Shown here: piece by piece, positions 32,061 through 45,902 of the stretch | How positions within the stretch are numbered: position 1 is the stretch's first letter | Layout: the number at the start of each line of letters is the position of its first letter | DNA from: Rhizomucor pusillus | Lineage: Eukaryota; Mucoromycota; Mucoromycetes; Mucorales; Lichtheimiaceae | NCBI GenBank assembly: GCA_900175165.2 | Contig: FWWN02000424.1 | Coordinates: forward strand, 1 to 62,604 | Length of the DNA stretch: 62,604 nt | Reading direction: 5' to 3' | The notes under the pieces: model-generated | Database searches by the model: none | The model's input: the letters and a program-made list of their open reading frames with translations, nothing else | What the model was told of the DNA's origin: nothing | Translations under genes and position numbers: made by a program

Positions 32061-33801
32061 GGATTGCACTTTTGCATTATATGGATTCGGCCAAGGCGAC
32101 CACTATGTTTGGGTGTCGCTGACTGCGTTAAGCTGCATCGTCAAACTCTGATCCCACAATGATAGGGTTGTCCTCGTTTGGTATTTCCTGAAGGTTGAGA
32201 TGGGTAATGTAAGCTCCTCCTCCGCAACGACCCTCCTTTGGCTGTTTCATGGCAAATCCAACGCCTCGTCGATGATGCGTCCTTATGTATGTAGAACCTC
32301 TTGCTTAGGGCCGGTAGTTTTCCCACAGTTGCAATCGGTCGAATACTTGTGAGCGACGATTGGATGAGAAGACCAGTTTTTTCGTGACAAACGCTGCCGC
32401 TGTCAAATCAAGAAAACACTGCTGTACCTCGACGGAGGATGCGTTTCGGTTTCGAAGAGACATTGAGAGGTTTGTTCGTTGTGGCAGTCAGTCTGTTGTG
32501 GTGGTGGCGAGGAGCCATCCATATCTGGTGGGTTTGGTACGGGATCTGGAAGAGCACAAAATGGAAGAGCACAAAAAGGTGACATCGAGGCCCATCAACC
32601 CATTAAATAGAAAGATGACGACTTGAATGTTCGCGTGGCATTGCGCCTTTTTAAACACGATGAAAAGCAGCAGTCGAGCAGTCCCGATGCTGCATTTGTT
32701 GTCCTTTTGCTGTCATGCACATTGCTTGAAATTTCCCAAGTCTCGGTGCCAGAACCCTACTCTACATGTATATACTTTTTGAATCGATTGTGATCGCTTG
32801 TCTGCATCCTGTTTCAAGCTCCTTAGTCGTAAGAATAACCTTCAAAAGCATACCAATATCTGCGCCGGACATTATTCTTCTACGTGGCAACCTGCCCAGT
32901 CAGATTTATTTTCGTATTTCTTTATCTCTGTTTACCTGCTTCCTATTTTACATCCAAAATGGTTCCATGTCTCGTTCACGAAAATATGATCCTAATTGGG
33001 CCATAACGTTCGTTCTTAAACTTCGCGGCAAACTTGGATCTCGATAAGTATTCCGGATATTCACATGAAACCGTCTCCAAACTTTCACATCAGTGCTTTT
33101 TAAGGCAAACAGATGAACATCACACAGAATGAACCTTACGTGATGGCAATAATGAAGTAAAAGGGTCACACAGATGTCACAGCTCAGGAACCGAGGAAAT
33201 TTAGCAGCTTTGCCTTGATCTTACTCCTGCTCATTGATTGAGAAAGGAAAAGACGCCGTAAATTCGTAATTCGACCTTTTTTTGAATTAAAAGCAAACAA
33301 GAAGGACATTCATACTGTATGTTTTCCTATGTAACAGGTAGAGCAACAAGTGCGCGGGGACAGGGCACCGATTTGTCGTTCTTCTCTGACACCCCCCCAA
33401 TCTTTTGGCGGGAACCCGTTGCCCTGGAAGCCGGATCATCGGATTCTCCGAAAACAAACAAACGATCAACAAAAGTCCAGAATTGGCTCCGTAAAAATAG
33501 CGTCATTTTTGTTTATAAGCTTAAGTAAAATAGTAAGGGAAGTTCGTAATGGGTCACAATGGATGTCAGAACGTAGATGCCGTTTGGGTGAGAAATGATA
33601 ATGTACACTGGTGGAGGGGATTGAGGTCTCGGTGGGAGGGAGGAATATGTAGTGGTGGGATACATGCAAAAGTGGGAAGAAAGGAAAGGAATGTATGCGT
33701 TTGTAAGGGACTGTGTTTGCTGTTTGCGAATTCGCTGCCAATGCACGCCTATATATTGTGTTTGAAGGACTGTAGAGGGGTTGCTTTAAACAGTTGTTTC
33801 T
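32061..33801. other. 1.7 kb without a supported gene
   Basis: Several short frames occur on both strands (for example 32360-32626 plus), but none shows a domain, a splice pattern or low-complexity enrichment typical of the real genes here. The right end is the 3' flank of the RhoGEF gene. Confidence 0.45.
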
Positions 33802-35576
33802 TCATCGCCGCCGAGGCGTCAATCTGTCGATGACCTTTTGTAACTCGGACATCCACATCATTTGCGCTTCTCTAGAGTCGGCCTTGAAATAATACAGCTG
33901 GGACGTGGGGCCTCCGGCTGCTGCCAATAGCGCATCCACGTCATCCGAGTACTGGTAAGTCGGGTCGCTCGAGTCAATTGCAATTTCGAACGCAAACGGA
34001 TGATTCAGTTTCTTTTTCGGCAACTCTTTCAGGATGGCGCCTTTTAACTCAATCTTGCCCTTGTAGACTAACGCTGAAGGGGCGGTATCGTCGCGAGGCC
34101 GAGCAAATATCATCATGTCGCTCAGTAAAAAGTACATCCGACGATCTTCTTTGTGGCCGTAGCTTCCGCTTGATACACTTGTCAATTGTCCACGCATGAT
34201 AAACCTCCTGGGTTCTTCCAGCAGCAGAGGACAGTTGCGTATCAGCAGGCTCATATCAATCAGACGGCTCGTGTTGAGGCATGCATGGATTCTATAACCA
34301 GTTAGCAAAGGGGAATTGCAAGGGTGCGCGCGGTGTAACTTACAATTGAGCAACGCTGGCATCTAGCCTGCTTATTCGGAGAGAACACTGTTGTAGCTGC
34401 GGAGCATCGGGGTGATGAGGGTCTGTAAGAAGTACCAGCTCGTTCAAGTATTGTGCATATCGCGACAGTGTGCACAATGGCTGGGCCAGCAGCGTAGAAA
34501 GTGATATTTGCCCTGTGCTAGACGAGGGCTCAATTGCCATCTAAGGAAAGGAGGCTTTAGCACCATGCACAGGGCGACGAAACTTTCATTCAAAGGAAAT
34601 ATAAAATATATGCATCTACATACCTCAATGTACCTTCGCGTGGGCTGAGCACGTGCCAGACGTTCCAAGACACACATGGCGTTTCGATAATTCTCAAGGT
34701 AAGCAACATATGAAGGCAAATCGAGGAGCTGGAGAAGAAATCAATTCCGTCAGTTCGGGACCATGGTACACAAGATGTATGAATGAATAATGTCCAGTTT
34801 CAACTCACCAACGTGTGAAAGACATCTGATACTAGCTGAGTCGGGCCCCATATGAGAAATCTAAAGATGATCCATTGTTGATTAAGACACTGATGCATGT
34901 CCGGAAGCAGTAACTCGCCGCTTACCGTTCCTTCAATCCATTGTAGAAGCGTCGGCTCATGTTAAGCAAATCCTCCAGATTACCGAATATCAATTCTACT
35001 TCATTCCCGCGGATGACACCAGCTGATTTGTTTGTGGACAGAAAATTGCGAGGTAAAGAGGCAGATGAGGCACTCTGACTTGACGACTGCTTGAGATTGG
35101 CCATCATGGGCTTCTTGTAGTACTCGATCGCTGCCTGAATTTTGGCAATGTACTGAGCTTCGGATTCGTACAGCTCTTTTAGAACGCGTTCCCGCTTTTG
35201 ATGCGTTTCCTCGAATTCTATATATACTCCATTAACATTAAGCAAATACGACTTGTCACTTAGCAAGGTTGTAGAAACAAGTACCAAAGTTTCGAACTTC
35301 AGCTTCATTCCCAAAGAATTCGTATAGCTCATCAATGATGTCGACATTGTCGTTGATGACCGAAATTCTCGGGTTGAGGGGTATCCGGTTGACTGGCGTC
35401 TCGTCCATGCTGTAGGTGCTCATAGTAGTGCTTGCGTCGCTGACGGACGAGGAACCGGTCGCACCTCCAATACGACTTCCGCTGCTAGTTGTTATAAAGG
35501 AGAGTTCGGAGGATGTGGTGGTGCGCACTGTTGCCCTGGTGGAAGAAGTACTACCAGATCGAGTTTTTCTTAACAT
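33802..35576 (-). CDS. Rho guanine-nucleotide exchange factor (DH-PH)
   Basis: Six or so exons. The N-terminal ~100 residues are Ser/Thr-rich and disordered (MLRKTRSGSTSSTRATVRTT). The DH domain starts at RERVLKELYESEAQYIAKIQ (conserved region 1) and continues through VELIFGNLEDLLNMSRRFYN, LPSYVAYLENYRNAMCVLER and LCTLSRYAQYLNELV (the final alpha helix that contacts the GTPase). The PH domain follows: RGQLTSVSSGSYGHKEDRRM, YFLLSDMMIFARPRD and the terminal helix FKADSREAQMMWMSELQKVI. Such proteins load GTP on Rho1, Cdc42 or Rac, setting polarity or wall synthesis. No other domains are visible, making it smaller than Cdc24 or Rom2. Confidence 0.9.
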
Positions 35577-38270
35577 GTATGCTCGCTAACTGGGCAACAG
35601 GAGGGTATATTGTTTGCTGAACACTGGAAAAGAACGCCGGATATGTGCTGGTGGAATTCGTATGGAAGCAGTTGAAATAATAAGGGAATGAATGTAAGCA
35701 AGTGTGTGATGGAACAAGGAAGGAAGAAAGGAAAAAGAGAGAAAAGGAAGGAGAAAGGAAAAAACGAATAATAACTTTCTTTTTCATTTTTTCGTGTACC
35801 CGTACTTGAAATAAGGCAAAGGATGTTGGAACACGCAGGCACGCACAAAGAGAACGCACACACACGCACGCAGCACACGCACACAGAGCAAGCATCCACC
35901 ACCCCCAAACCGCACACTGTCTTTGTGTTCCGCTGGCGGGCGGGGCAAGCGGATTCGTTTTTTCCTTTTTCAAAAAAAGCTTTTCCGAAGGAGTAATAGC
36001 TATCTGGGAAAACGGTGCGGAAACAGCCGAGTGTAAGTGTGCCTCGAAAGCAATAAGTGTGCTTGGGAAAACCGCGGCTAGCAGAGGCGCAGCAGCAGGC
36101 AATATGCAGCTCACGGACACATTGCATACTCTGATACACACGGTTCACTTGCAATGACAAGAAGCTGGGCGCAGATCATTTAAGCTATTTCATATTCAAC
36201 GCTATTCTCCTATGCGCGTGGTCCATTCCAGAAATAGGACCCAGCGTCAATAAAAGTTAAGGTGCCGCAAATGTTACATCTCCGGTCCACGTAGAAGAGA
36301 GACGGTGAGGAACCGAAAGGAGTTGAAGGGAAGGCTCGAAACTTAATCAACCCTCCTCCCCTAACTGGACAGGTCAAGTCTTCCTTTCGGCCTGCATCTG
36401 CAATTTAGATGGTTGCTCCAATAGCGGGTGGGAGCGAAGGCGGAAATGCGCCGTACGTGAGAACTGCTGCTGCTGCTGCTGCTGTGTGCCAAAGCGGCGG
36501 TTACCACCATCCTCAAAAGGTTGCTGATCTTTGTGTTCCATCTCCTGTTAGCAGAACCCTCCGAAATCAACCCTCGAGGCCCGTGACACGACCCCCGGTG
36601 CCTCGCTTGGTAACACCAAGGCACTCGCTTTCCCTCTTTTACGAGGCCTCGAACTTGTGTGCACAAGCAGCATGTTGAAATGCTCACGCTTTTAGTGCTT
36701 TCTGAGCTTGAGTTCTTGAATGAACAATGTACGATGCCCTTGTGCCACGTGTCTGGCTGACTCTTGTTAAATGACATGTACGACAAGAGTTTACACCGAT
36801 CCTCATCAATTTTAATATTAGCTTGCAGGGCCTGACAAGTGATCTGCAACGACAGCCTTGGTAATACTAGCCTCACCAAGAAATTGACATGCATCCCATC
36901 CTCTTGTATTGCTTGTTCCCTTTTTCATTAACCTATATTGGTAAACTTACTGTACTCGTTCATATACGGAAAAACGGGCATCGGTTAACTTATGTGCATT
37001 GGGTAAGATTCCAGAAGTATTCCATCAGGTACTACAGATAATTTCCGCACGGAACGGTTATCTGCCCGCATAAAACGCCATGCAACAATACTTTGGTAAT
37101 CGATTACCATTGGCTTTGTATCAGTGCGACACACTCAGCCTTGGCAACGTGGCTTCGTTCCATCATCAGCCATATATATATATTTCGTCCCCCCGTCCTC
37201 GTCTTCTTTGCGGACGATCGTTCAGCGGTGGACTAAATCAGTATTGTCTGTGCCCATACAAGCGCGCCTTTCCCAACGACACGACAGCTCGCTACCTCGC
37301 ATATCTCCGAAAATTCGGACTGACTTCGTGCTATGCATAGTATTGACTAGGCGCGGTTGGCTCACTGCCGGTAAGCCACAACGGGCGCCATCGTTGTATA
37401 AATGCGTTGCAATGCATCGTATCTAATGATAGTACTGGATACGATTTTGCTCATATAGATAAAACGCTTCTTTTCTACGCTCCTTGTGCGTGGTATACTG
37501 TACTTACATCCGTCTTAGTATGTAATTCCGAAAAAGGCACGTGACCTAGTGGTAACTCTGGATCTAATGGGAATGGCAAATTCTCCAGAAGAATGAATAA
37601 AAATTCGACTTAAATCTTTGTGAAATTCGTATCTCATGATGGGAAAACGAATGCTTGGGATAATAATGCACACAACCAAGAGTTACAATCTGTGTGTTTT
37701 GGGATAATTATCCGCAAAGCATTTCCTTTTGGAAATGCGATGACTAGTACTTAATAAGTATAGCATTTACAGTGGAAGACTTGCACCCCGCATCTTTTGT
37801 TATCTACAAGTGCTATTGCAGAATTTATCGCCAGAAAACGGAAATTCATCGTAAGAGCAATGCCATTGAGTCTAGGCGATCCATGGACTCAGGCCAACAT
37901 TGCAATTACACGGTCAAATGAGTGCAAACCAGATATTCCGTTATCGAACCAGCGAGTAATTTATATTTTTCATCAAGAAAAGAAATCAAACGGAAAGAGC
38001 AAAGTACAAAAAAAAAAAGAAATGATAAAAACAAAAAGTGTGCAGTAATTAAATGCAAATAAAAGGGCAGCAGGTTGTTTCGGATGAAAGTCGTATGTTC
38101 GGAAAATAATGGTGGTCGTGATGTCGCGTGGCTGCTGTTGTATCATGAAGGATGCGGATGTCGTACAAGAATGCATTGCGTATCCTAGGGAAGGTGATGA
38201 CAACGGCGACGAGGAGAAGAAGGATGATGATGATGTTGTTCTTCTAGATGGTATTTTGAGATTGCTGCGC
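35577..38270. other. 2.7 kb gene-poor region
   Basis: No confident gene. The left part (35700-36160) is the purine-rich 5' flank of the RhoGEF gene, with AC-dinucleotide runs near 35860-35890. A 177-codon minus-strand frame at 36361-36894 is open but featureless. Another frame over 36361-36540 carries a glutamine run produced by the CTG repeat. The stretch 36900-38200 is AT-rich with no coding pattern. Confidence 0.45.
36464..36484. repeat. (CTG)7 trinucleotide repeat
   Basis: Seven perfect CTG units, read as CAG on the minus strand. They would encode polyGln or polySer in two of the open minus-strand frames, but no gene model there is convincing. Confidence 0.9.
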
Positions 38271-38471
38271 TTAGAAACCACCATTGCTGCGTCCAACATC
38301 GATGAGAGTAAGGCCATTGTTGAGCTTGCGCCATTTCTTGAGACCAGAGGCATCAGCGCCAATTCCAGAGTATGCTTTAGCAGGTTGTGCTTGCGAACGA
38401 ACATAAGTGGCATAAGCGATAACAGTAACAAGGGGAACGAGAACAAAAGAAGTAGCGCGAGTAGTGAACAT
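38271..38471 (-). CDS. 66-residue single-span membrane microprotein
   Basis: A single-exon frame starting MFTTRATSFVLVPLVTVIAY. Residues about 7-24 form a hydrophobic segment preceded by one Arg, consistent with a signal anchor or mitochondrial inner-membrane insertion. The rest is polar (QPAKAYSGIGADASGLKKWR, LTLIDVGRSNGGF). I do not recognise a family. A TATA box sits 86 bases upstream on the same strand (38557-38564) and the A/C-rich leader before the ATG (GATAACAACA) looks like that of a well-expressed gene, which together support it. The overlapping frames on the opposite strand and at 37973-38446 are shadows. Confidence 0.5.
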   Translation of the reverse strand: MFTTRATSFVLVPLVTVIAYATYVRSQAQPAKAYSGIGADASGLKKWRKLNNGLTLIDVGRSNGGF

Positions 38472-38556
38472 TGTTGTTATCGTTGTTGATTTGTTTGAAT
38501 TGACTTGAGATTATAACTTGAGAGTAATTGGCCCACATTCGCCACAATCCCGTCCC

Positions 38557-38564
38557 TTTATATA
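38557..38564 (-). promoter_or_regulatory. TATA box of the 66-residue gene
   Basis: On the minus strand this reads TATATAAA, 86 bases before the ATG at 38471. Confidence 0.45.
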
Positions 38565-38972
38565 TGTTTCAAGGTTGCCCTGAATTTTCATCAGCGGATT
38601 AGGTTGTCGATAGAGAAAAAATTTGAAACCTGCTCTTGGATAAGGCTAGCAGATCGGGGTTTGACAGGGCTATATCGTCATATCAACAGATCTCGATCGG
38701 GTGATATCCGGTCACCTTCTCTCTTGGGCAAGTGGACCCTTTGAAAAAATCTGGAACTGAGTTGCTGATAACCGTAATCACGTCAGATTTACCGGTGAGT
38801 ACGTTTCCACTACAGCGATGTGGAAGAGCGATAGGCAGGAATGACAAGAAGAAATATTTGCGCTTATTCGGAAAATTTTTGTACGAGGAATTGGTTTGGT
38901 TCTAGATGGAAACAACCAGCCATCAGCCGTTACCATCATTCTTGTTTCTTTTCTGCTTAGATCCTGGGAAAA

Positions 38973-40067
38973 ATGAAGAGCTGGCTACTTGGCGGCTTGA
39001 TTCTAGCATCCACGCTGAATTCAATTGCAGAAGCTGCTTTAGCACCGTCGACTCCCGAGCCGGGCACCGTGTGGAAAGCTGGCGAGGAGAATGAAATCAT
39101 CTGGGGTAATGCCTCGCCCAATACCATGGCAGCTTGCACATTAGTCCGAATCCTCACGCTCGTATCTATAGAGGAGGATGGTGTCAAGCCCACGATCAGA
39201 CAAGGATGGCAGAACTTTAAAATCGGTACAACTCAGTCTAATCCTGCGGGTCTGTGGATGAAATCAGCTCATGTTAAACTATATACTGCAGATTTGATGA
39301 CCGGAGATAACATGGACCAGAAGTTCCTGACCAATGTTGCTACCGTAAATACTCATTTGAGTTTATTTAGCACAGTATTGCATGTGAGTTGATCTATATG
39401 TGATAGAACATTAGTGGGTCAGGTCCCATGTCTTTGAAATGGACGACCCCCGACGTCGAACCTCACGCTCCCATTTATTTCCTCATGTTCACGAGCGGTA
39501 TAATATACATCAGTTGGGCCATGCTGCTTATCCATCATAGGCTAAAGTTCAGTTGCTATAAAAAGAAAACGGAGATAATGCTTGGACAACCCGGTTTGCT
39601 ATCGTTGGCGATGATGGCAAGATAGAGAAACCTGTCCACCCTGCACAGCCGAACGGTATGGCTATCTTTCTAAAGACCAGTGCTAGAATGGATTGTACTC
39701 AATATGCTCGCTCGCTTAACCGTGTATGGCATACTCGGCACATACTTTAGGCGATAAAATCCCTTGGGGAGTTGGAAAATTAGTTGAAAAGCCAAGGCAG
39801 CACGATGAAAAGACCAATACGGCTGGTGTGCAGCAGGAAGCCATCAGCAGCAGCAGCCCCGTATCTTCTTCATCAGCGGCGCCCGAGAGAACCATCTTAT
39901 CCGCGCCTGAACCCTCCGTGATCGCCAACGTGAACTTGGCGGTTAACAAGGATGATAATGAAAATGCACAGCAGAGGTCCGACGCCGCGCCTCATCACTT
40001 TATCCGTTCATCCTTCTCGTTCTGGTTAGCAATCATATTTTTTGCGACATTTTACTCGATCTTTTAA
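38973..40067 (+). CDS. Kre9/KNH-like GPI-anchored cell-surface protein
   Basis: Six exons (38973-39105, 39172-39225, 39292-39360, 39423-39497, 39575-39655, 39751-40067), all introns in phase 1, give 242 residues. A signal peptide (MKSWLLGGLILASTLNSIAE) is followed by the Ig-like Kre9/KNH1 domain: PEPGTVWKAGEENEIIWEED, FKIDLMTGDNMDQKFLTNVA, PMSLKWTTPDVEPHAPIYFL and NAWTTRFAIVGDDGKIEKP. A Ser-rich stalk and a hydrophobic C-terminus (FWLAIIFFATFYSIF) indicate GPI attachment. Proteins of this group are found at the cell surface and some act in beta-1,6-glucan assembly. Several exons are under 80 bases and the first intron reads open, so simple frame finding misplaces the domain. It is convergent with RUVBL2, 65 bases apart. 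Confidence 0.85.
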
Positions 40068-40132
40068 ACACAGAAAGAGAAAAAACCTTTTCATGATGCA
40101 ACTTTATTGTGATGATAGTGTATAGGTCTTAG

Positions 40133-42194
<2,062 letters not shown>

Positions 42195-42567
42195 TATGCA
42201 GGATCTAGTTAAAAAATAGCGCAACAAGTTTTTTTTGTTTCCCTTTCCTCGCGAAGGATTCAGAAACTGTGAGCTGGGTTCCAATTATTCCTGACAAAGC
42301 CCGACAGTCTAAGTTACGACACCAGTCAGAGACTTCAGAAGTAGCAAGTATCTATCACATGAGTTCCAGCATAGATACAAAAAGGGAAAAAGATTTGGAA
42401 ACAGAAATGCAGATTACTCGATGTTCATTATTAAAAAGATATGCTACGATTATGAATGCTAAGTAAAGACTATGGATGCAGTAATGACAATGGATATACA
42501 TATAAGCTAATAATAAAGACTACATGGTAGAAAAATGCTGATGAAGATGATAGAGGAATGGGTTGTT
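42195..42567. other. intergenic spacer
   Basis: This gap holds the RUVBL2 promoter and the 3' flank of the small minus-strand gene. A 65-codon frame at 42269-42466 has no supporting features. Confidence 0.5.
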
Positions 42568-42870
42568 TTACGCGCCAGTGTTTGTTGGGTCAATGCTAAC
42601 AGCGTAGCATCTTGGGCCACCCATTGGATCAACAAAGGACCCAACTCGGTCAGGAGAATCATTGAAACGCATCGGATCCAGCAGATATTTCTTCGCAGCA
42701 GTCATGGGCGCCTGGATACGGCCTTGATCCAAAAACAGAGGGAACTTGGATGGTTTAGAGCTTGAAGAAGTAGACTTGGTAGAGCCGTTGCTGCTTTTCG
42801 ATGAGGAGGGTATGGACACATCGGAAGTCTTGTGGGAGAAAAGGCGCGAAATACGTTGCTGGAATGTCAT
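42568..42870 (-). CDS. small Ser-rich protein of unknown function
   Basis: A single-exon frame of 100 residues beginning MTFQQRISRLFSHKTSDVSI. A basic amphipathic start is followed by a Ser/Lys tract, then a more ordered tail: KFPLFLDQGRIQAPMTAAKK and DPMRFNDSPDRVGSFVDPMG. No family is recognised. A minus-strand TATA box 69 bases upstream (42939-42946) supports real transcription. It resembles other short, TATA-driven Mucorales genes in layout only. Confidence 0.5.
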   Translation of the reverse strand: MTFQQRISRLFSHKTSDVSIPSSSKSSNGSTKSTSSSSKPSKFPLFLDQGRIQAPMTAAKKYLLDPMRFNDSPDRVGSFVDPMGGPRCYAVSIDPTNTGA

Positions 42871-44373
42871 GGATGAAGAGGTATTTGTATTAATGTAGTA
42901 TTAGTATGAGCTTTGACATCAAGGCAGGACGCTTTGTGTTTATATATTGTTCATCTCGTAAACTGTTAGCCGATAAACCGCCGACTTGGACATCACAGCG
43001 GCGTTTCATTTCCAATAAAAATCAATAAAAATCGAGTACTCTTTGTTATCTCAAAACTCTTACAATTGAAGCATTATTCCAAATCAATATTTAAATACTT
43101 ATAGCACGTTAGTTGCTGAAACGTATCGCTGCATTTGCAGCTATGTTATTATTGTAGCAATTCGAGCAGAAATTTATACCTTGGAAAGACAATAGGAGTG
43201 AATTTCGGCTAAGGGTTTAAACCGTCGCACGGACCCGCAACGGATCCGCATGACAGAATTTTATTGTCGCCTATCAGATTCGAGACCCTGGCGACAAATT
43301 TTTCCAAGACATGTTGAATTCTGTGACTAAGTGGTAATCAATATGAATATTCGGAATCATCAAACACATGCAGCGTTGGAGTAACCTCTGGTACGAGATT
43401 ACGGGATAGTGACGAATTGCTGTCTGATTGGAAAAACAATATTGGCAGGCTGTAACTTTGCCAGTTCCCCAATCCTCGGTTTCGTAATAAGTTGTACGTT
43501 CACCAACCCAATCATCCTTCGAAAGACTGTAAATACCGCGGTGCCTAACGGTCTCTTGCACCCAATGTCATCCTTTACGTCGGGCGGAGGTCAATGTAGT
43601 GCGTGCTTAGTTGGAGGAGTTCGGTAGGTTTTCTGGCATCGTTCGTGAGTTTTGTCTCGAACGAATATGTCGAACTGTGGCGCTTACTGAGCCAAGGTTT
43701 ATTATTCCAGCCAATCACACATCACAATGTTGCGTTGAAAAAAGCTTAGTAGTATCCATAATTTCATTGTTATTTCATATGGAACAACCGTACCTTTTTT
43801 TTCCTTTTTTAAAAAACAACCAGAAGCATTTTGTATCCTAAAAAAAACAACAGCTGTAGGATGGCGGCCCGTTTATCCTCTTAGCGATTTTGATATTGAT
43901 AGTGACAATGAAAATGAGTCAAAATATTCAAATTGGTGAATGGTAAATCTATATCCTTCTAAAATGAGTATGTAAATCTCGAGATGGGTATTCGTAGACT
44001 TGCTCTTTTGTATGTTTCGGCAGCATCAGCCTTTTTCATACAAAATGTCTGCCTATGCTATTGTTGTACTGGCCGTAGATTTCTAATATGAAGAACCTCA
44101 ATGCAGGTCAAAGATATCGTCATTCCCAGGAAGGAAGATCATGTTTAGAAAATCAAAAACGTATGACCTTGAGTATATTGCGCATATCACTTCTTATTGA
44201 ACGTCTCCTTTTCACACCTACTTCCTCTTTACTTGAGCCTGGCGTAATCCCCGGTAGGAGGTAAAGGCGATATGTAAACGGATTGCCGTTGAGGCCGATG
44301 TTGGGCATGGCAAGCGGTTTTTGCGGGTTGGTGTATAAAGGTCTTCATATCCGGCAAGCATTGATGATCATTG
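42871..44373. other. 1.5 kb region of probable decayed sequence
   Basis: No intact gene. A minus-strand frame at 43561-43274 (WVGERTTYYETEDWGTGKVT, ACQYCFSNQTAIRH) looks protein-like, including a CxxC pair, but lacks a start and a family match. It may be another relic. The stretch 43840-44370 is AT-rich with nothing recognisable. Confidence 0.4.
42939..42946 (-). promoter_or_regulatory. TATA box of the small Ser-rich gene
   Basis: Minus-strand TATATAAA, 69 bases before the ATG at 42870. Confidence 0.45.
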
Positions 44374-44699
44374 TCATTTATTATTTACTGTTCTTGGTTT
44401 TCCAAAGTACAGGCACATAGCCTGAGCTTCTTTGAAATTGGTTTCTTTTGTCTGTCGATAAGTCAGAGGCGTTCCTAAAGAGGAAGGCGGGAAACAAATT
44501 ACACCACTCAGATTATGCTCGTCCATTTCTGTCTTGGCAAATAAAGCCAGGCGATAAAAAGTCCACGATTTTTAATGCATCATTGGACTTCTCGGTCTTT
44601 ACTTCGCCATAGCAAGATGAATACACATAATGATACTGTTCATACACGTCCACTACATAGTCTGGACGTCTGTTGCCTTCGTTCGTCTGTTGGCATATT
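44374..44699 (-). pseudogene. relic of a Mucorales repeated family with PD-(D/E)xK-like motif
   Basis: Minus-strand sequence reads QQTNEGNRRPDYVVDVY, then CYGEVKTEKSNDALKIVDF. After a one-base frame change it continues YRLALFAKTEMDEHNLSGVI and ends with a stop at 44374. Counting from RPD, the spacing is P-D-X18-E-V-K, the signature of PD-(D/E)xK nucleases. From memory, the layout RPD...GEVK...VRLALFSKD...GAI resembles a large repeated family of uncharacterised Mucorales proteins. The copy is broken by the frame change and by an upstream stop, and no start is present. Confidence 0.55.
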
Positions 44700-45589
44700 G
44701 TTTGAGCTAGCTAACAAAAAAGTTAGTAAAACTAATGATCTCCATGGAAAGCAAGCCTGATTTCATTCTTACCAATGAGCCATGATGTATGTATCTAATG
44801 CTGACTGCTTCGTGGACATGAGTGGGGCTACTAATTGCAAATAAGCTTTGCATCAGAGGATGGACAAACGAAGCAGTGAGACCGCTTTCAGAGCGTGGGG
44901 GTGTGAGCGAGGCAAGAAGTTTGTGTCGCCATAGTTACCAAGATTGATGCAGATGCAAGTTGGCGGATGTCAAGATCTTTCAAAGTTGGCAACCTTCAAC
45001 AAGAGCGTTAGCACATACACGCACATAAAAAAAAACTACTTACAATGATTCAACAGCAAAGGTGACATTTCGTTCGGTCCGTTCTTGATTTTGCAAGCAT
45101 CATCAGCGCGAGGCGGGCATCGATGTTATCCATTACTTTATCTCGGTATGCCTTTTTTTTTAAAAAAAGTGTGTGTGTGTGAGAGATACAGATATTCTTG
45201 ATGCAAGCAGAATCTAAAGGATCAAATGTTTTTTCGCCATGACAAATCTTGCATCAAGCTCACGTAAATTTCTTTCAGTTGCTTGGGGTCAAAGTACGTC
45301 GTTAGTAGGCTTTCGTATAAGTGTCGCCGCTGCAGTACAAGGATTGATGAAATTGCACTATCAGTCAACACAAAACAATAAGAGTTATCAAACAGTTAAG
45401 AAAAAAAGGAGGGGGTGCCCTTACAGGAGATGATTGAACTACTTGTCCAAATCAGTGTACTTCGTGCTGTTTTGCACACAATGCTTTCGAAAATCTTTAA
45501 ATTTTTCTGTCACATTTGTCGCACCAATCTTCCAGTCGTTAGGGTGGTTTTTGTCTTGCTGTGGGTCAAGGGTACTATAAAACAACCTG
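44700..45589. other. AT-rich non-coding stretch
   Basis: No gene seen. It includes a T/A homopolymer pair followed by a GT run (45150-45181). A 64-codon plus-strand frame at 45239-45433 has no features. Confidence 0.45.
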
Positions 45590-45902
45590 TTAAAAAATGA
45601 GAGCACACGTGAAGTTTTTACTTACAAGGTGCTGATCTTCCATATGCTTTTTGAGCACTGGTTTCTCTTCAAATAATTGGGAGCAAGACGGACACATCAT
45701 CTTAATTGTTCCAGCTGGGTGTGCCTGGTGATTTGCGATGGTATACGGTTTCGAATGCTTCATAGGTTGATCGGCTTTTGAACGTGATGGGAGCAAAATT
45801 CCGTGTTTGTTGTGGATATGTCGACGTAAATTTTGCATAAGCAAAATTGTCGGTATTGTCATCACAAAAAAGACACACACGCTTCAGTAACGTTGTCTTC
45901 AT
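45590..45902 (-). pseudogene. C2H2 zinc-finger gene relic
   Basis: Two zinc-finger units are visible on the minus strand. The first, split by a frame change, has VCLFCDDNTDN and then LRRHIHNKH. The second is intact: MMCPSCSQLFEEKPVLKKHM followed by EDQH. The cysteine and histidine spacings fit C2H2 fingers. The stretch between is basic and disordered. The start MKTTLLKRVCLFC lies just downstream of the transposase relic, so it may be part of an element cargo or a separate decayed gene. Confidence 0.5.

Noticed and set aside
35551..36160. Two overlapping 196-codon minus-strand frames upstream of the RhoGEF
   Set aside because: Both are Phe/Ser/Leu-rich translations of a purine/pyrimidine-biased promoter; neither shows a domain.
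36361..36894. 177-codon minus-strand frame with a Ser run
   Set aside because: Its run comes from the CTG repeat; no motif, and a competing frame gives polyGln instead.
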